This document shows positions 61,337-64,000 of a DNA stretch of 64,000 nucleotides, piece by piece. The DNA comes from Acestrorhynchus altus (lineage: Eukaryota; Chordata; Actinopteri; Characiformes; Acestrorhynchidae). The position numbers and the translations under genes were made by a program. The notes beneath the pieces are model-generated. The model was not told the origin of the DNA and did not search any database. It was given only the letters and a program-made list of their open reading frames with translations. The DNA lies in contig CM067511.1 in assembly GCA_034509495.1 (NCBI GenBank), positions 27,003,200 to 27,067,199 of the forward strand, in the 5' to 3' direction. Each line of letters begins with the position of its first letter. Position 1 is the first letter of the stretch.

Positions 61337-63844
61337 AAACACACAAACACACAAACACACAAACACACAAACAAATTCTATACTAAATATATGAGTTCAC
61401 TGTATTTTGTATGATGGTGTTTTATATTTTGATTACATCCCTATAAATGTTTCTACTCCTTCCAATTATGTCCATGCCACAATGCCACTGCCACTGATTT
61501 TTAGATTGTGTATCAGAAGTCAGGTGTCAGAGTTAAATGGTTTGTGTCATTAGCTGTTAGGTTCTCTGCATTGGATGTTGCTGCATGTACAATGGAATAA
61601 GTCTGTTGAGGAGTCCATTGGAACCCTAATTGAGAGAACCCACCAACCCCTAAATTTAATTATATACAGTTTCCTGGGCATCCCTGATTCTGCTCATGTC
61701 ACAAAACCCTTACCCTAGAAGGTGGCCCTGTATTTACTTTTATTCAGGGTGCGTAAAAATGAGCATGATCAGACATACCTGACCCGCTCCATGGTAGAGT
61801 AGGAATCCCAGCAGTTTGTGCCACAATAGAAGATGCAATCTTGTCTCCTAGAGCCCACATCGCCTGGCTGGGAGGACCTGGGAGGGACATATTAGCAACA
61901 TAAGAAGCGAATAATAACCCAATTTACATTTGGGAAACGTGTTTGAGTCATACCCATAAAGGCAATGCCATTCTTGTGCAGTAGCTCTGGAAGTTTGGGG
62001 TTCTCTGACGCATGACCCCAACCAGCCCACACGGCCTATAGTAAAGAATTCAAGAGAGATTTGGATGAACACAATATGCATATCAAACACAGTATTTTAG
62101 ATCATCAAGCATGGCAGCATTTCCATTGGAAGGAATATCACTGAAGGTAGTTCACTTGAACATATATGTAATAAATCTTACAGAATGTACAGCATAATTA
62201 ATTTCATACCTGAACTGGAATGCGCTTGGCGATGTCCAAAATAAGCTCCACATTGGCATAATTGTTATTGTTTGTTCCTCCAGGAACAGGTACATAGTGA
62301 TCAGCCATTTTGATGTACTCTGTGGGCAACACAATTAAGATTTACAATTAAACAAAAATCCCTAAATATTTTAGCCGAATGGCGATAAACGATATTTGAT
62401 GTGAAAAATATAATAATAATAATAATTAAAATAAAAATTATAATAACATAAGATTAGGACACTTCATCAAATACTACGTCTCTTTTACTATATCGAAACA
62501 TACTGAAATTTGATCTTGATGTTCTTTATATACGCTAATAGTGTGTACATGAGAGCACAAATGCGGGCAGAGGAGAGCAGAGTAGAGGGGGCGCCAAGAG
62601 CAGGGCACAAAGCAGAGCGAGGGAGCAGAAAATAGACTGAAACAATGTTTTTAAAACATTAAAACTTGATATAAACAATATCACCTCAGTCCACATCTTG
62701 CTGTTTATAGCCCTATATCAATGTAAATATTCACCTATTGAACATATAATTGAAAATATTTTTTTGCAATTTTTATTTTTGTACCTTTTAACCCCTTACT
62801 CTCATGACAATTATATCCAGTCATGATAAATCACTGAGAATTAAACTACTATATCTCATGCTGTCCAGTGCAATACCAACAACTGCACACAAGGAAAGAT
62901 TTAAAATATACATGTTTATATACTAGTGCAGCTCAAAAAATTAAATTACAGAGCTAATTGGTAATTACAATTTCATCCAAATAGGTAAACAGTCATATTT
63001 TATATTCATTTCACGTGAAGCGACATATCAAACTATTTATTTATTTATTTTTATTGTGGCTCAGGAAGACTTCTAGCTCATAAAATACAAAAACCCAGAA
63101 TCTCATTCAAATTTCAATAGATTACTAATCACAATATCAACTTTAAAACAAAAAAGCTTCAGATATATAACTTTGAATGTAATTAATTAGCTGAATTAAA
63201 TTATCAAAAATTTCTCAGTATTTAAATTTGAGATGCATTAATATATAACAAAATGTAAAAAATGAAAATATATTGCTCCTGTCTACTGATGTTTTTATAT
63301 CTGTCTAATCTTAAGTCCATATGCTCTCACACCTTTTCACACATCTGTCTATACGAAATAAAGGCAAATGCAGCAATTTGAAAGAGTGAAAAATAATTTT
63401 TTTTAATTATGCAAACAGTGACATACTGTTCTTACATTTTAAATAATGCATTTCAGACAATATCTATTCATCCATGAAGGTTCCAGCTTCCACATCACTG
63501 GGCAGATGCCCATTCTCTATTAATTAGGCCTTTTGTGATGATAAAGCCAGTTCTCAACTGTAAACCGAAATGATTCTGGTTTCACTGAATCCTGGTTATG
63601 CCTTTGTTACTGACTGAATGGAAGGGACATTATATCCAAAATGCCTCCTCCTCGGTAATGCCATCTTGTTTTCCTTCTCTTTTATTAGTTAAATTATTTA
63701 CTCACCTGCATTGGCTTTCAGGTCCTCGGGGGTGACCATGACAACAAATCGAATGGCCCGCTCGTTCCGAAACATCTCATAAGCCCAGCGTCGAATAGAT
63801 CGCATACACTTGACTGCAGCGATGCCATTGTTGGCAATTAGCAC
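28311..63844 (-). CDS. acaca: Acetyl-CoA carboxylase 1 (ACC-alpha), 51 coding exons, 5' end outside window
   Basis: Cytosolic multidomain biotin enzyme that makes malonyl-CoA from acetyl-CoA, bicarbonate and ATP, the committed step of fatty acid synthesis. The visible exons sum to 6690 nt: 2229 residues plus stop, in frame through all junctions (human ACC1 is 2346, so roughly 117 N-terminal residues are missing). Order in the visible product: biotin carboxylase with ATP-grasp (1-~450; glycine loop [11 protein letters not shown], catalytic NPRLQVEHP); BT linker (~450-610); biotinyl domain with VMKM, Lys near residue 666; central regulatory domain (~710-1400), including the 8-residue microexon and the ASVSDVLLD phosphosite region; carboxyltransferase (~1440-2060); C-terminal tail ending MDAPASS. 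The 8-residue insert and closest similarity favour ACACA over ACACB, which would also need a mitochondrial N-terminus that is not visible here. It converges on aatf as in human 17q12. The N-terminal AMPK serine site lies outside the window. Confidence 0.97.
28438..29018 (-). other. acaca intron with dispersed repeat fragment
   Basis: Bases 28498-28830 are the decayed internal part of a fish non-autonomous transposon (ctccatcattccagagga, agaggttcatgtttatctg). The same family appears in opposite orientation at 43205-43505. Confidence 0.75.
28498..28830. mobile_element. non-autonomous DNA transposon remnant (family shared with 43205-43505)
   Basis: The left end tacactacatggcaaaa resembles a TIR of type tacactatatggccaaaag. 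The interior (ttccactgctccacagctca, tattctattggcagtattg) is the reverse complement of segments at about 43290-43440. Confidence 0.7.
29019..29155 (-). CDS. acaca: acaca e50
   Basis: [20 protein letters not shown], then [21 protein letters not shown]-terminal helical tail. Phase 0 in, 2 out. Confidence 0.96.
29156..30310 (-). other. acaca intron e49-e50
   Basis: The 29380-29710 part is enhancer-like (separate entry). The remainder is AT-rich with no recognised feature. Confidence 0.65.
29380..29710. promoter_or_regulatory. candidate conserved developmental enhancer in acaca intron
   Basis: A repeat-free, relatively GC-rich block with closely spaced homeodomain-type sites: ttaatcatttttaatcc (29438-29453), tttaattaag (29461-29470), attaattgcgg (29513-29523) and ggttaatgcattag (29547-29560). 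It also has an inverted CCAAT (gattgg) and an NRF1-like tgcgcatgc. Such density is typical of ancient vertebrate non-coding elements. A regulatory link to lhx1 is inference from the known behaviour of gene blocks around developmental regulators. Confidence 0.4.
30311..30481 (-). CDS. acaca: acaca e49
   Basis: [20 protein letters not shown], then [18 protein letters not shown] and EAEGAVK. Matches human [20 protein letters not shown]. Phase 0 to 0. Confidence 0.97.
30482..31314 (-). other. acaca intron e48-e49
   Basis: AT-rich. A short repeat fragment at about 30835-30905 (actgtatatttgagtttgac) resembles a common fish dispersed repeat. Nothing else is seen. Confidence 0.6.
31315..31469 (-). 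CDS. acaca: acaca e48
   Basis: [20 protein letters not shown], then [20 protein letters not shown] and [10 protein letters not shown]. Carboxyltransferase C-terminal region. Phase 1 in, 0 out; donor gtgagc. Confidence 0.97.
31470..32939 (-). other. acaca intron e47-e48
   Basis: Bases 31800-32230 are a repeat-poor stretch with a perfect octamer ATTTGCAT (about 31916) and a block gcttctgttagccccacagg; possibly regulatory. The rest is AT-rich and unassigned. Confidence 0.55.
32940..33052 (-). CDS. acaca: acaca e47
   Basis: [20 protein letters not shown], then [15 protein letters not shown]. Human has [20 protein letters not shown]. Phase 2 in, 1 out. Confidence 0.97.
33053..33590 (-). other. 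acaca intron e46-e47 with repeat fragment
   Basis: Bases 33179-33415 (accatctacccacccagaga, tatggccaattttgctctca, gcagcatgacccagctagca) match by memory a dispersed fish repeat of SINE/other type. No gene is seen. Confidence 0.6.
33179..33415. repeat. dispersed fish repeat copy
   Basis: A degenerate copy whose end reads attgctgagccactcggagc, the typical tail of this family. Class assignment is uncertain. Confidence 0.5.
33591..33768 (-). CDS. acaca: acaca e46
   Basis: [20 protein letters not shown], then [19 protein letters not shown] and [13 protein letters not shown]. Carboxyltransferase C-subdomain (acyl-CoA side). Phase 1 in, 2 out. Confidence 0.98.
33769..34087 (-). other. acaca intron e45-e46
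   Basis: About 320 bases, AT-rich, nothing seen. Confidence 0.7.
34088..34223 (-). CDS. acaca: acaca e45
   Basis: [20 protein letters not shown], then [28 protein letters not shown] is a carboxyltransferase signature. Phase 0 in, 1 out; donor gtcagt. Confidence 0.98.
34508..34604 (-). CDS. acaca: acaca e44
   Basis: [20 protein letters not shown], then [25 protein letters not shown] is a carboxyltransferase hallmark. Donor gttaca followed by a short CA run. Phase 2 in, 0 out. Confidence 0.98.
34605..35610 (-). other. acaca intron e43-e44
   Basis: About 1 kb of AT-rich sequence; no gene or repeat recognised. Confidence 0.7.
35611..35707 (-). CDS. acaca: acaca e43
   Basis: [20 protein letters not shown], then [11 protein letters not shown]. 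Its acceptor polypyrimidine tract is a (CT)n microsatellite. Phase 1 in, 2 out; donor gtgagc. Confidence 0.97.
35712..35769. repeat. (GA)n microsatellite, the acceptor tract of acaca e43
   Basis: GAGTGA units pass into about 40 bases of pure GA on the plus strand, which is (TC)n in the acaca pre-mRNA directly before the e43 acceptor. Confidence 0.95.
36579..36699 (-). CDS. acaca: acaca e42
   Basis: [20 protein letters not shown], then [20 protein letters not shown]. Matches human PVPLLNSKDPIDR and [12 protein letters not shown]. Phase 0 in, 1 out. Confidence 0.97.
36850..36993 (-). CDS. acaca: acaca e41
   Basis: [20 protein letters not shown], then [20 protein letters not shown] and SYMPK. 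SNNQLGG-QIM is a carboxyltransferase motif. Phase 0 to 0. Confidence 0.98.
37685..38570. promoter_or_regulatory. candidate conserved non-coding blocks in acaca intron
   Basis: Two repeat-poor stretches: 37690-37830 (gagattacagcaattactgc, caccaattaaatggg) and 38285-38560 (acaattaaaacaggagcaaa, ccttatcaggcgggc, gccaattagaatac). Both have clustered AATTA-type homeodomain sites and a GATA site. A CA-rich patch (38078-38140) separates them. Enhancer status is inference. Confidence 0.35.
38628..38999. repeat. dispersed ~370-bp repeat, copy 1
   Basis: Starts gctgggcgatatgg, then gatgtgaaaaatataatgtg, a GC-richer middle (gcagagcaagggagca), then cacatcttgctctgtttat and a tail of atatagata. Homologous to 62367-62735. 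Confidence 0.75.
39027..39137 (-). CDS. acaca: acaca e40
   Basis: [20 protein letters not shown], then [18 protein letters not shown] near-invariant carboxyltransferase segment. Phase 0 to 0. Confidence 0.98.
39138..39628 (-). other. acaca intron e39-e40
   Basis: Contains a repeat fragment at 39243-39383 (ttacatttagctgatgccct and ccgatgggaattgaacccta), a common fish repeat tail, and a (TG)n run at 39594-39616 next to the e39 donor. Confidence 0.6.
39629..39749 (-). CDS. acaca: acaca e39
   Basis: [20 protein letters not shown], then [20 protein letters not shown]. Human has SLAYNEIITISL. Phase 2 in, 0 out; donor gtactg, followed by a CA repeat. Confidence 0.97.
39954..40051 (-). CDS. acaca: acaca e38
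   Basis: [20 protein letters not shown], then [12 protein letters not shown]. Carboxyltransferase N-subdomain. Phase 0 in, 2 out. Confidence 0.98.
40303..40572 (-). CDS. acaca: acaca e37 (longest coding exon)
   Basis: [20 protein letters not shown], then [40 protein letters not shown] and [16 protein letters not shown]. It carries the [13 protein letters not shown] carboxyltransferase core. Phase 0 to 0. Confidence 0.98.
40760..40906 (-). CDS. acaca: acaca e36
   Basis: [20 protein letters not shown], then [19 protein letters not shown] and NRLPGGNE. Phase 0 to 0. Confidence 0.97.
40907..41369 (-). other. acaca intron e35-e36
   Basis: About 460 bases, AT-rich, nothing recognised. Confidence 0.7.
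41370..41525 (-). CDS. acaca: acaca e35
   Basis: [20 protein letters not shown], then [20 protein letters not shown] and YDLPEMFRQ. Start of the carboxyltransferase domain. Phase 0 to 0. Confidence 0.98.
41526..42425 (-). other. acaca intron e34-e35
   Basis: Contains the (AC)n tract at 41590-41660. The remainder (41700-42425) is AT-rich with no recognised gene. Confidence 0.7.
41590..41660. repeat. (AC)n microsatellite
   Basis: About 35 uninterrupted AC units. Confidence 0.97.
42447..42650 (-). CDS. acaca: acaca e34 (with alternative donor 21 nt downstream)
   Basis: [20 protein letters not shown], then [35 protein letters not shown] and TDSRTGQ. The proximal donor (intron from 42446 downward) matches the human junction [16 protein letters not shown] second donor with the same GACAGGTGGG context would extend the exon to 42426 and add VGPKDRQ in frame. 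Phase 0 to 0. Confidence 0.95.
42978..43133 (-). CDS. acaca: acaca e33
   Basis: [20 protein letters not shown], then [20 protein letters not shown] and [11 protein letters not shown]. Central domain. Phase 0 to 0. Confidence 0.98.
43134..43568 (-). other. acaca intron e32-e33
   Basis: Mostly filled by a non-autonomous transposon remnant (43205-43505). Confidence 0.75.
43205..43505. mobile_element. non-autonomous DNA transposon remnant with one clear TIR
   Basis: The right end reads gtgtcccaatacttttgccc followed by atatggtgta, the terminal repeat of a widespread fish family. The interior is the inverted counterpart of 28498-28830. Confidence 0.78.
43569..43784 (-). CDS. acaca: acaca e32
   Basis: [20 protein letters not shown], then [39 protein letters not shown] and IRHSDLVTK. 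Almost identical to human. Phase 0 to 0. Confidence 0.98.
43785..44511 (-). other. acaca intron e31-e32
   Basis: Contains an (AAT)n microsatellite (44199-44247). The rest is AT-rich and unassigned. Confidence 0.7.
44199..44247. repeat. (AAT)n microsatellite
   Basis: About sixteen AAT units. Confidence 0.96.
44512..44553 (-). CDS. acaca: acaca e31 (42 nt)
   Basis: [14 protein letters not shown], exact human counterpart. Acceptor atacag, donor gtgagt, phase 0 to 0. Confidence 0.97.
44725..44769 (-). CDS. acaca: acaca e30 (45 nt)
   Basis: [15 protein letters not shown], matching human DFRKQVNYEVDRRFH. Phase 0 to 0. Confidence 0.97.
44996..45052 (-). CDS. acaca: acaca e29 (57 nt)
   Basis: [19 protein letters not shown], matching human [13 protein letters not shown]. 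Phase 0 to 0. Confidence 0.97.
45313..45420 (-). CDS. acaca: acaca e28
   Basis: [20 protein letters not shown], then [16 protein letters not shown]. Central domain. Phase 0 to 0. Confidence 0.97.
45547..45649 (-). CDS. acaca: acaca e27
   Basis: [20 protein letters not shown], then [14 protein letters not shown]. Corresponds to human MGCFSDSPPQSPTFPEAG. Ser/Pro-rich regulatory loop. Phase 2 in, 0 out. Confidence 0.95.
45961..46104 (-). CDS. acaca: acaca e26 (second phosphorylation region)
   Basis: [20 protein letters not shown], then [20 protein letters not shown]. It holds the ASVSDVLLD segment around the mammalian Ser-1200/1216 regulatory phosphosite. Directly after the donor comes a GT repeat. 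Phase 2 to 2. Confidence 0.97.
46105..48192 (-). other. acaca intron e25-e26 (2.1 kb)
   Basis: A CACACT tandem repeat lies at 46997-47035. Bases 47230-47890 have short frames without family resemblance. No exon is needed between the microexon and e26. Confidence 0.65.
46997..47035. repeat. (CACACT)n tandem repeat
   Basis: Six CACACT-type units. Confidence 0.9.
48193..48216 (-). CDS. acaca: acaca e25, 24-nt microexon
   Basis: Between acceptor gattgcag and donor gtatag lie exactly 24 bases that read, with the split arginine codons, RGNIPTLNR. This is identical to the eight-residue segment of human ACC1 between HPNR and MSFSSNL. Phase 2 on both sides, so it can be skipped without frameshift; rodent ACC1 isoforms differing by these eight residues are known. 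Confidence 0.95.
48217..50374 (-). other. acaca intron e24-e25 (2.2 kb)
   Basis: Contains a plus-strand Tc1-like transposase remnant (49120-49590). The rest is AT-rich. A G-rich stretch 50285-50335 (minus-strand pyrimidine-rich) lies close to the e24 donor. Confidence 0.65.
49120..49590 (+). mobile_element. Tc1-like transposase remnant
   Basis: Plus-strand words catcctgcgaccacgtgttg, ggcagggcttacaactggca, ttacagcaggataatg and cttccttggcctgtccggga correspond to the DNA of the QQDNAxxH and WPARSPDLSP blocks of a Tc1-like transposase family, degenerate and frameshifted. Confidence 0.6.
50375..50493 (-). CDS. acaca: acaca e24
   Basis: [20 protein letters not shown], then [19 protein letters not shown] and a split arginine. 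Phase 0 in, 2 out; donor gtgccc. Confidence 0.97.
50494..51417 (-). other. acaca intron e23-e24
   Basis: About half is an internally deleted Tc1 copy (50662-51090). The remainder is AT-rich. Confidence 0.7.
50662..51090 (+). mobile_element. internally deleted Tc1-like element
   Basis: The left TIR region (gtattcacagtgcttcactc, gttacagccttattccaaaa) belongs to the same family as 1020-2275. It is followed by the 5' non-coding part (ggtaaattcagttgattgga, tttatataaggccccataga, cagagcacaaaccaagcaat) and the transposase start region, where the copy breaks off. Confidence 0.85.
51418..51507 (-). CDS. acaca: acaca e23
   Basis: [20 protein letters not shown], then [10 protein letters not shown]. Identical in pattern to human. 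Phase 0 to 0. Confidence 0.98.
51792..51905 (-). CDS. acaca: acaca e22
   Basis: [20 protein letters not shown], then [18 protein letters not shown]. Phase 0 to 0. Confidence 0.98.
51906..52590 (-). other. acaca intron e21-e22
   Basis: About 680 bases, AT-rich, no feature recognised. Confidence 0.7.
52591..52704 (-). CDS. acaca: acaca e21
   Basis: [20 protein letters not shown], then [18 protein letters not shown]. Phase 0 to 0. Confidence 0.98.
52705..53085 (-). other. acaca intron e20-e21
   Basis: About 380 bases, AT-rich, nothing recognised. Confidence 0.7.
53086..53210 (-). CDS. acaca: acaca e20
   Basis: [20 protein letters not shown], then [20 protein letters not shown]. Phase 1 in, 0 out; donor gtaagt. 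Confidence 0.97.
53211..53574 (-). other. acaca intron e19-e20
   Basis: About 360 bases with an (AAAT)n microsatellite at 53375-53401. Confidence 0.75.
53575..53663 (-). CDS. acaca: acaca e19
   Basis: [20 protein letters not shown], then LKVEVQFQH. Phase 2 in, 1 out; donor gtgagt. Confidence 0.97.
53777..53877 (-). CDS. acaca: acaca e18
   Basis: [20 protein letters not shown], then [13 protein letters not shown]. Phase 0 in, 2 out; donor gttagt. Confidence 0.97.
53878..54377 (-). other. acaca intron e17-e18 with repeat fragments
   Basis: Fragments near 53995-54030 (actttattagaaaccacttc) and 54180-54325 (caaacgtgctaaccaccaag) resemble common fish dispersed repeats. No gene is seen. Confidence 0.55.
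54378..54566 (-). CDS. acaca: acaca e17
   Basis: [20 protein letters not shown], then [20 protein letters not shown] and [16 protein letters not shown]. Phase 0 to 0. Confidence 0.98.
54677..54823 (-). CDS. acaca: acaca e16
   Basis: [20 protein letters not shown], then [19 protein letters not shown] and PEPFFSAK. The acceptor is preceded by a pure (TG)n tract. Length 147 nt, phase 0 to 0, so skipping would be in frame. Confidence 0.97.
54829..54877. repeat. (AC)n microsatellite = (TG)n acceptor tract of acaca e16
   Basis: About 24 pure units ending six bases before exon e16 on the transcribed strand. Confidence 0.97.
55096..55230 (-). CDS. acaca: acaca e15 (biotin attachment)
   Basis: [20 protein letters not shown], then [17 protein letters not shown] and PSRVQQ. 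The biotinylated lysine is the third codon (55224-55222), in the VMKM form usual for eukaryotic ACC. Phase 0 to 0. Confidence 0.98.
55362..55512 (-). CDS. acaca: acaca e14 (biotinyl domain start)
   Basis: [20 protein letters not shown], then [20 protein letters not shown] and GQCYAEIE. Phase 2 in, 0 out. Confidence 0.98.
55583..55656. repeat. (TG)n(TA)n microsatellite
   Basis: TG repeat with a few TA interruptions, between exons e13 and e14. Confidence 0.95.
55791..56018 (-). CDS. acaca: acaca e13
   Basis: [20 protein letters not shown], then [20 protein letters not shown] and [18 protein letters not shown]/linker domain before the biotinyl domain. Phase 2 to 2. Confidence 0.98.
56063..56668. 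mobile_element. internally deleted Tc1-like element
   Basis: The left end (ccttattcacccccctggta) and right end (atatttttgcaaagcactgt) are inverted partners of a known fish Tc1 TIR. The interior keeps ctgctgaaaaacatccctac and gccaccaccatgtttcagtg, the transposase region on the minus strand. It lies in the acaca intron e12-e13 (56019-56763). Confidence 0.85.
56764..56867 (-). CDS. acaca: acaca e12
   Basis: [20 protein letters not shown], then [14 protein letters not shown]. Phase 0 in, 2 out; donor gtaatc. Confidence 0.97.
57005..57155 (-). CDS. acaca: acaca e11
   Basis: [20 protein letters not shown], then [20 protein letters not shown] and RLISEKMQ. Phase 2 in, 0 out; donor gtgcag. Confidence 0.97.
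57156..58171 (-). other. acaca intron e10-e11
   Basis: About 1 kb, AT-rich. A GT repeat on the plus strand (58143-58161) lies beside the e10 donor. No gene is seen. Confidence 0.7.
58172..58335 (-). CDS. acaca: acaca e10 (biotin carboxylase C-terminal part)
   Basis: [20 protein letters not shown], then [20 protein letters not shown] and [13 protein letters not shown]. Phase 0 in, 2 out; donor gtgagt, followed by a CA repeat. Confidence 0.98.
58499..58660 (-). CDS. acaca: acaca e9
   Basis: [20 protein letters not shown], then [20 protein letters not shown] and [14 protein letters not shown]. Biotin carboxylase. Phase 0 to 0. Confidence 0.98.
58661..59914 (-). other. acaca intron e8-e9 with repeat fragments
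   Basis: Contains a mariner-type fragment at 59296-59403 (same family as 62921-63245) and a dispersed repeat at 59483-59640 (tgtttcccaaccctgttcct, gattagttgaatcaggtgtg). The 58740-59200 part is unassigned. Confidence 0.65.
59483..59640. repeat. dispersed fish repeat copy
   Basis: Begins ccagtgtttcccaaccctgt and includes ctgattagttgaatcaggtg. A high-copy fish repeat from memory, class uncertain. Confidence 0.55.
59915..60085 (-). CDS. acaca: acaca e8 (biotin carboxylase catalytic core)
   Basis: [20 protein letters not shown], then [20 protein letters not shown] and [27 protein letters not shown] holds metal- and bicarbonate-contacting residues of ATP-grasp carboxylases. The donor runs into a short GT repeat. 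Phase 0 to 0. Confidence 0.98.
60086..60561 (-). other. acaca intron e7-e8
   Basis: About 480 bases, AT-rich, with a purine-rich patch near 60410-60500. Nothing recognised. Confidence 0.7.
60562..60771 (-). CDS. acaca: acaca e7
   Basis: [20 protein letters not shown], then [40 protein letters not shown] and VFENMEG. ATP-grasp fold. The last codon is GGG where human has a glutamine (MEQ-C). Phase 0 to 0; donor gtatat. Confidence 0.97.
60955..61065 (-). CDS. acaca: acaca e6 (ATP-grasp glycine loop)
   Basis: [20 protein letters not shown], then [24 protein letters not shown] is the ATP-binding glycine-rich loop. Phase 0 to 0; donor gtccgt. Confidence 0.98.
61170..61276 (-). CDS. acaca: acaca e5
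   Basis: [20 protein letters not shown], then [15 protein letters not shown]. The acceptor lies just after a (TG)n tract. The 107-nt length means skipping would shift the frame. Phase 1 in, 0 out. Confidence 0.96.
61277..61778 (-). other. acaca intron e4-e5
   Basis: Besides the microsatellite, about 400 bases with no recognised feature. Confidence 0.7.
61286..61373. repeat. (AC)n plus ACACAAAC repeat = (TG)n acceptor tract of acaca e5
   Basis: About 21 pure AC units (61286-61328), then five units of aacacaca to 61373. Confidence 0.97.
61779..61877 (-). CDS. acaca: acaca e4
   Basis: [20 protein letters not shown], then [12 protein letters not shown]. Matches human exactly over most positions. 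Phase 1 to 1; donor gtatgt. Confidence 0.98.
61954..62035 (-). CDS. acaca: acaca e3
   Basis: [20 protein letters not shown], then [16 protein letters not shown] is a biotin carboxylase signature. Phase 0 in, 1 out. Confidence 0.98.
62210..62319 (-). CDS. acaca: acaca e2
   Basis: [20 protein letters not shown], then [16 protein letters not shown]. Phase 1 in, 0 out; donor gtatga. Confidence 0.98.
62367..62735. repeat. dispersed ~370-bp repeat, copy 2
   Basis: Shares gatgtgaaaaatataat, the purine-rich agcagagcgagggagca and cacatcttgctgtttat with 38628-38999, in the same order and orientation. Confidence 0.75.
62921..63245. mobile_element. short mariner/Tc1-type element with terminal inverted repeats
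   Basis: The left end tactagtgcagctcaaaaaa is mirrored by the right end tttgagatgcattaatata. Total about 325 bp without coding capacity. A fragment of the same family is at 59296-59403 (both share ttcattacatg/ttcatttcacg plus tgaag-cgacatat words). Confidence 0.7.
63706..63844 (-). CDS. acaca: acaca e1 (first coding exon inside the window)
   Basis: [20 protein letters not shown], then [20 protein letters not shown] and DLKANA. N-terminal Rossmann-like part of biotin carboxylase. Entry phase 0, so the preceding exon (encoding the conserved VIEK segment and the N-terminal phosphosite region) lies right of the window. Donor gtgagt. Confidence 0.98.
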
Positions 63845-64000
63845 CTACAATGTCAAAATATATTGGGTTTATATCAAAGATCAGTTTTATCAAATATCAC
63901 ACTGGCAGCATGTAGCTGATCAATTGCAAACACTTCTAACAATGAATCAAAACAACAGATTACACTTGATGAAGCCACATGTTTGGTGTATGAAGTTCTT

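Larger units (their letters stand above)
62320..63705 (-). other. acaca intron e1-e2
   Basis: Contains copy 2 of the ~370-bp dispersed repeat (62367-62735) and a mariner-type element (62921-63245). The remaining sequence is AT-rich and unassigned. Confidence 0.75.

Noticed and set aside
28311..63844. Assignment to acetyl-CoA carboxylase 2 (acacb)
   Set aside because: The microexon peptide, the C-terminus and synteny with aatf and lhx1 fit ACACA; the N-terminus that would settle it fully is outside the window.

Overview
This is a vertebrate nuclear window, almost certainly from a teleost fish. The coding sequence is split into many short exons with GT-AG introns. The introns are AT-rich, crowded with dinucleotide microsatellites, and full of decayed Tc1/mariner transposons of the kinds that fill fish genomes. 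Several repeat fragments look like those of otophysan fishes (characins, catfishes, electric fishes), but that placement is only an impression from memory. I see no prokaryotic genes, tRNAs, rRNAs or CRISPR arrays.

Three protein-coding genes are present, in the order and orientation of the human 17q12 block LHX1-AATF-ACACA. (1) Bases 1-~4350, plus strand: the 3' end of lhx1 (LIM-homeobox transcription factor), with part of its last intron, the terminal coding exon (3158-3522) and an AU-rich 3' UTR. (2) Bases ~6400-25340, plus strand: a complete aatf (Che-1/Traube; ribosome biogenesis and transcription cofactor). It has 12 coding exons that join into a 566-codon frame with consistent phases. 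(3) Bases 63844 down to 28311, minus strand: acaca (acetyl-CoA carboxylase 1). There are 51 coding exons, 2229 codons plus stop, running from the first conserved stretch of the biotin carboxylase domain to the C-terminus. Only about the first 115-120 residues lie beyond the right edge. aatf and acaca converge, with about 3.2 kb between their stop codons.

I derived every exon edge by reading frame, splice dinucleotide and remembered human protein homology; phases are compatible at every junction of both genes. Notable splicing features are a 24-nt microexon in acaca, long (TG)n tracts in the polypyrimidine position of two acaca acceptors, a tandem donor pair that would add seven residues, and a NAGNAG acceptor in aatf.

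Non-coding content: Tc1/mariner remnants at about 1020-2275, 8781-10088, 13790-14190, 49120-49590, 50662-51090, 56063-56668 and 62921-63245; MITE-like elements at 20752-20991 and 27539-27766; a LINE reverse-transcriptase fragment at 5350-6040; and a dispersed ~370-bp repeat present twice in acaca introns. Several intron stretches (11858-12180, 21480-22500, 24240-24430, 29380-29710, 37685-38570) look like conserved developmental enhancers. They are moderately GC-rich, homeobox-motif-rich and repeat-poor, which fits a regulatory domain around lhx1 extending through its housekeeping neighbours; this is inference. I found no wholly new biological system. The best leads are the splice-site/microsatellite arrangements and the enhancer-like blocks.
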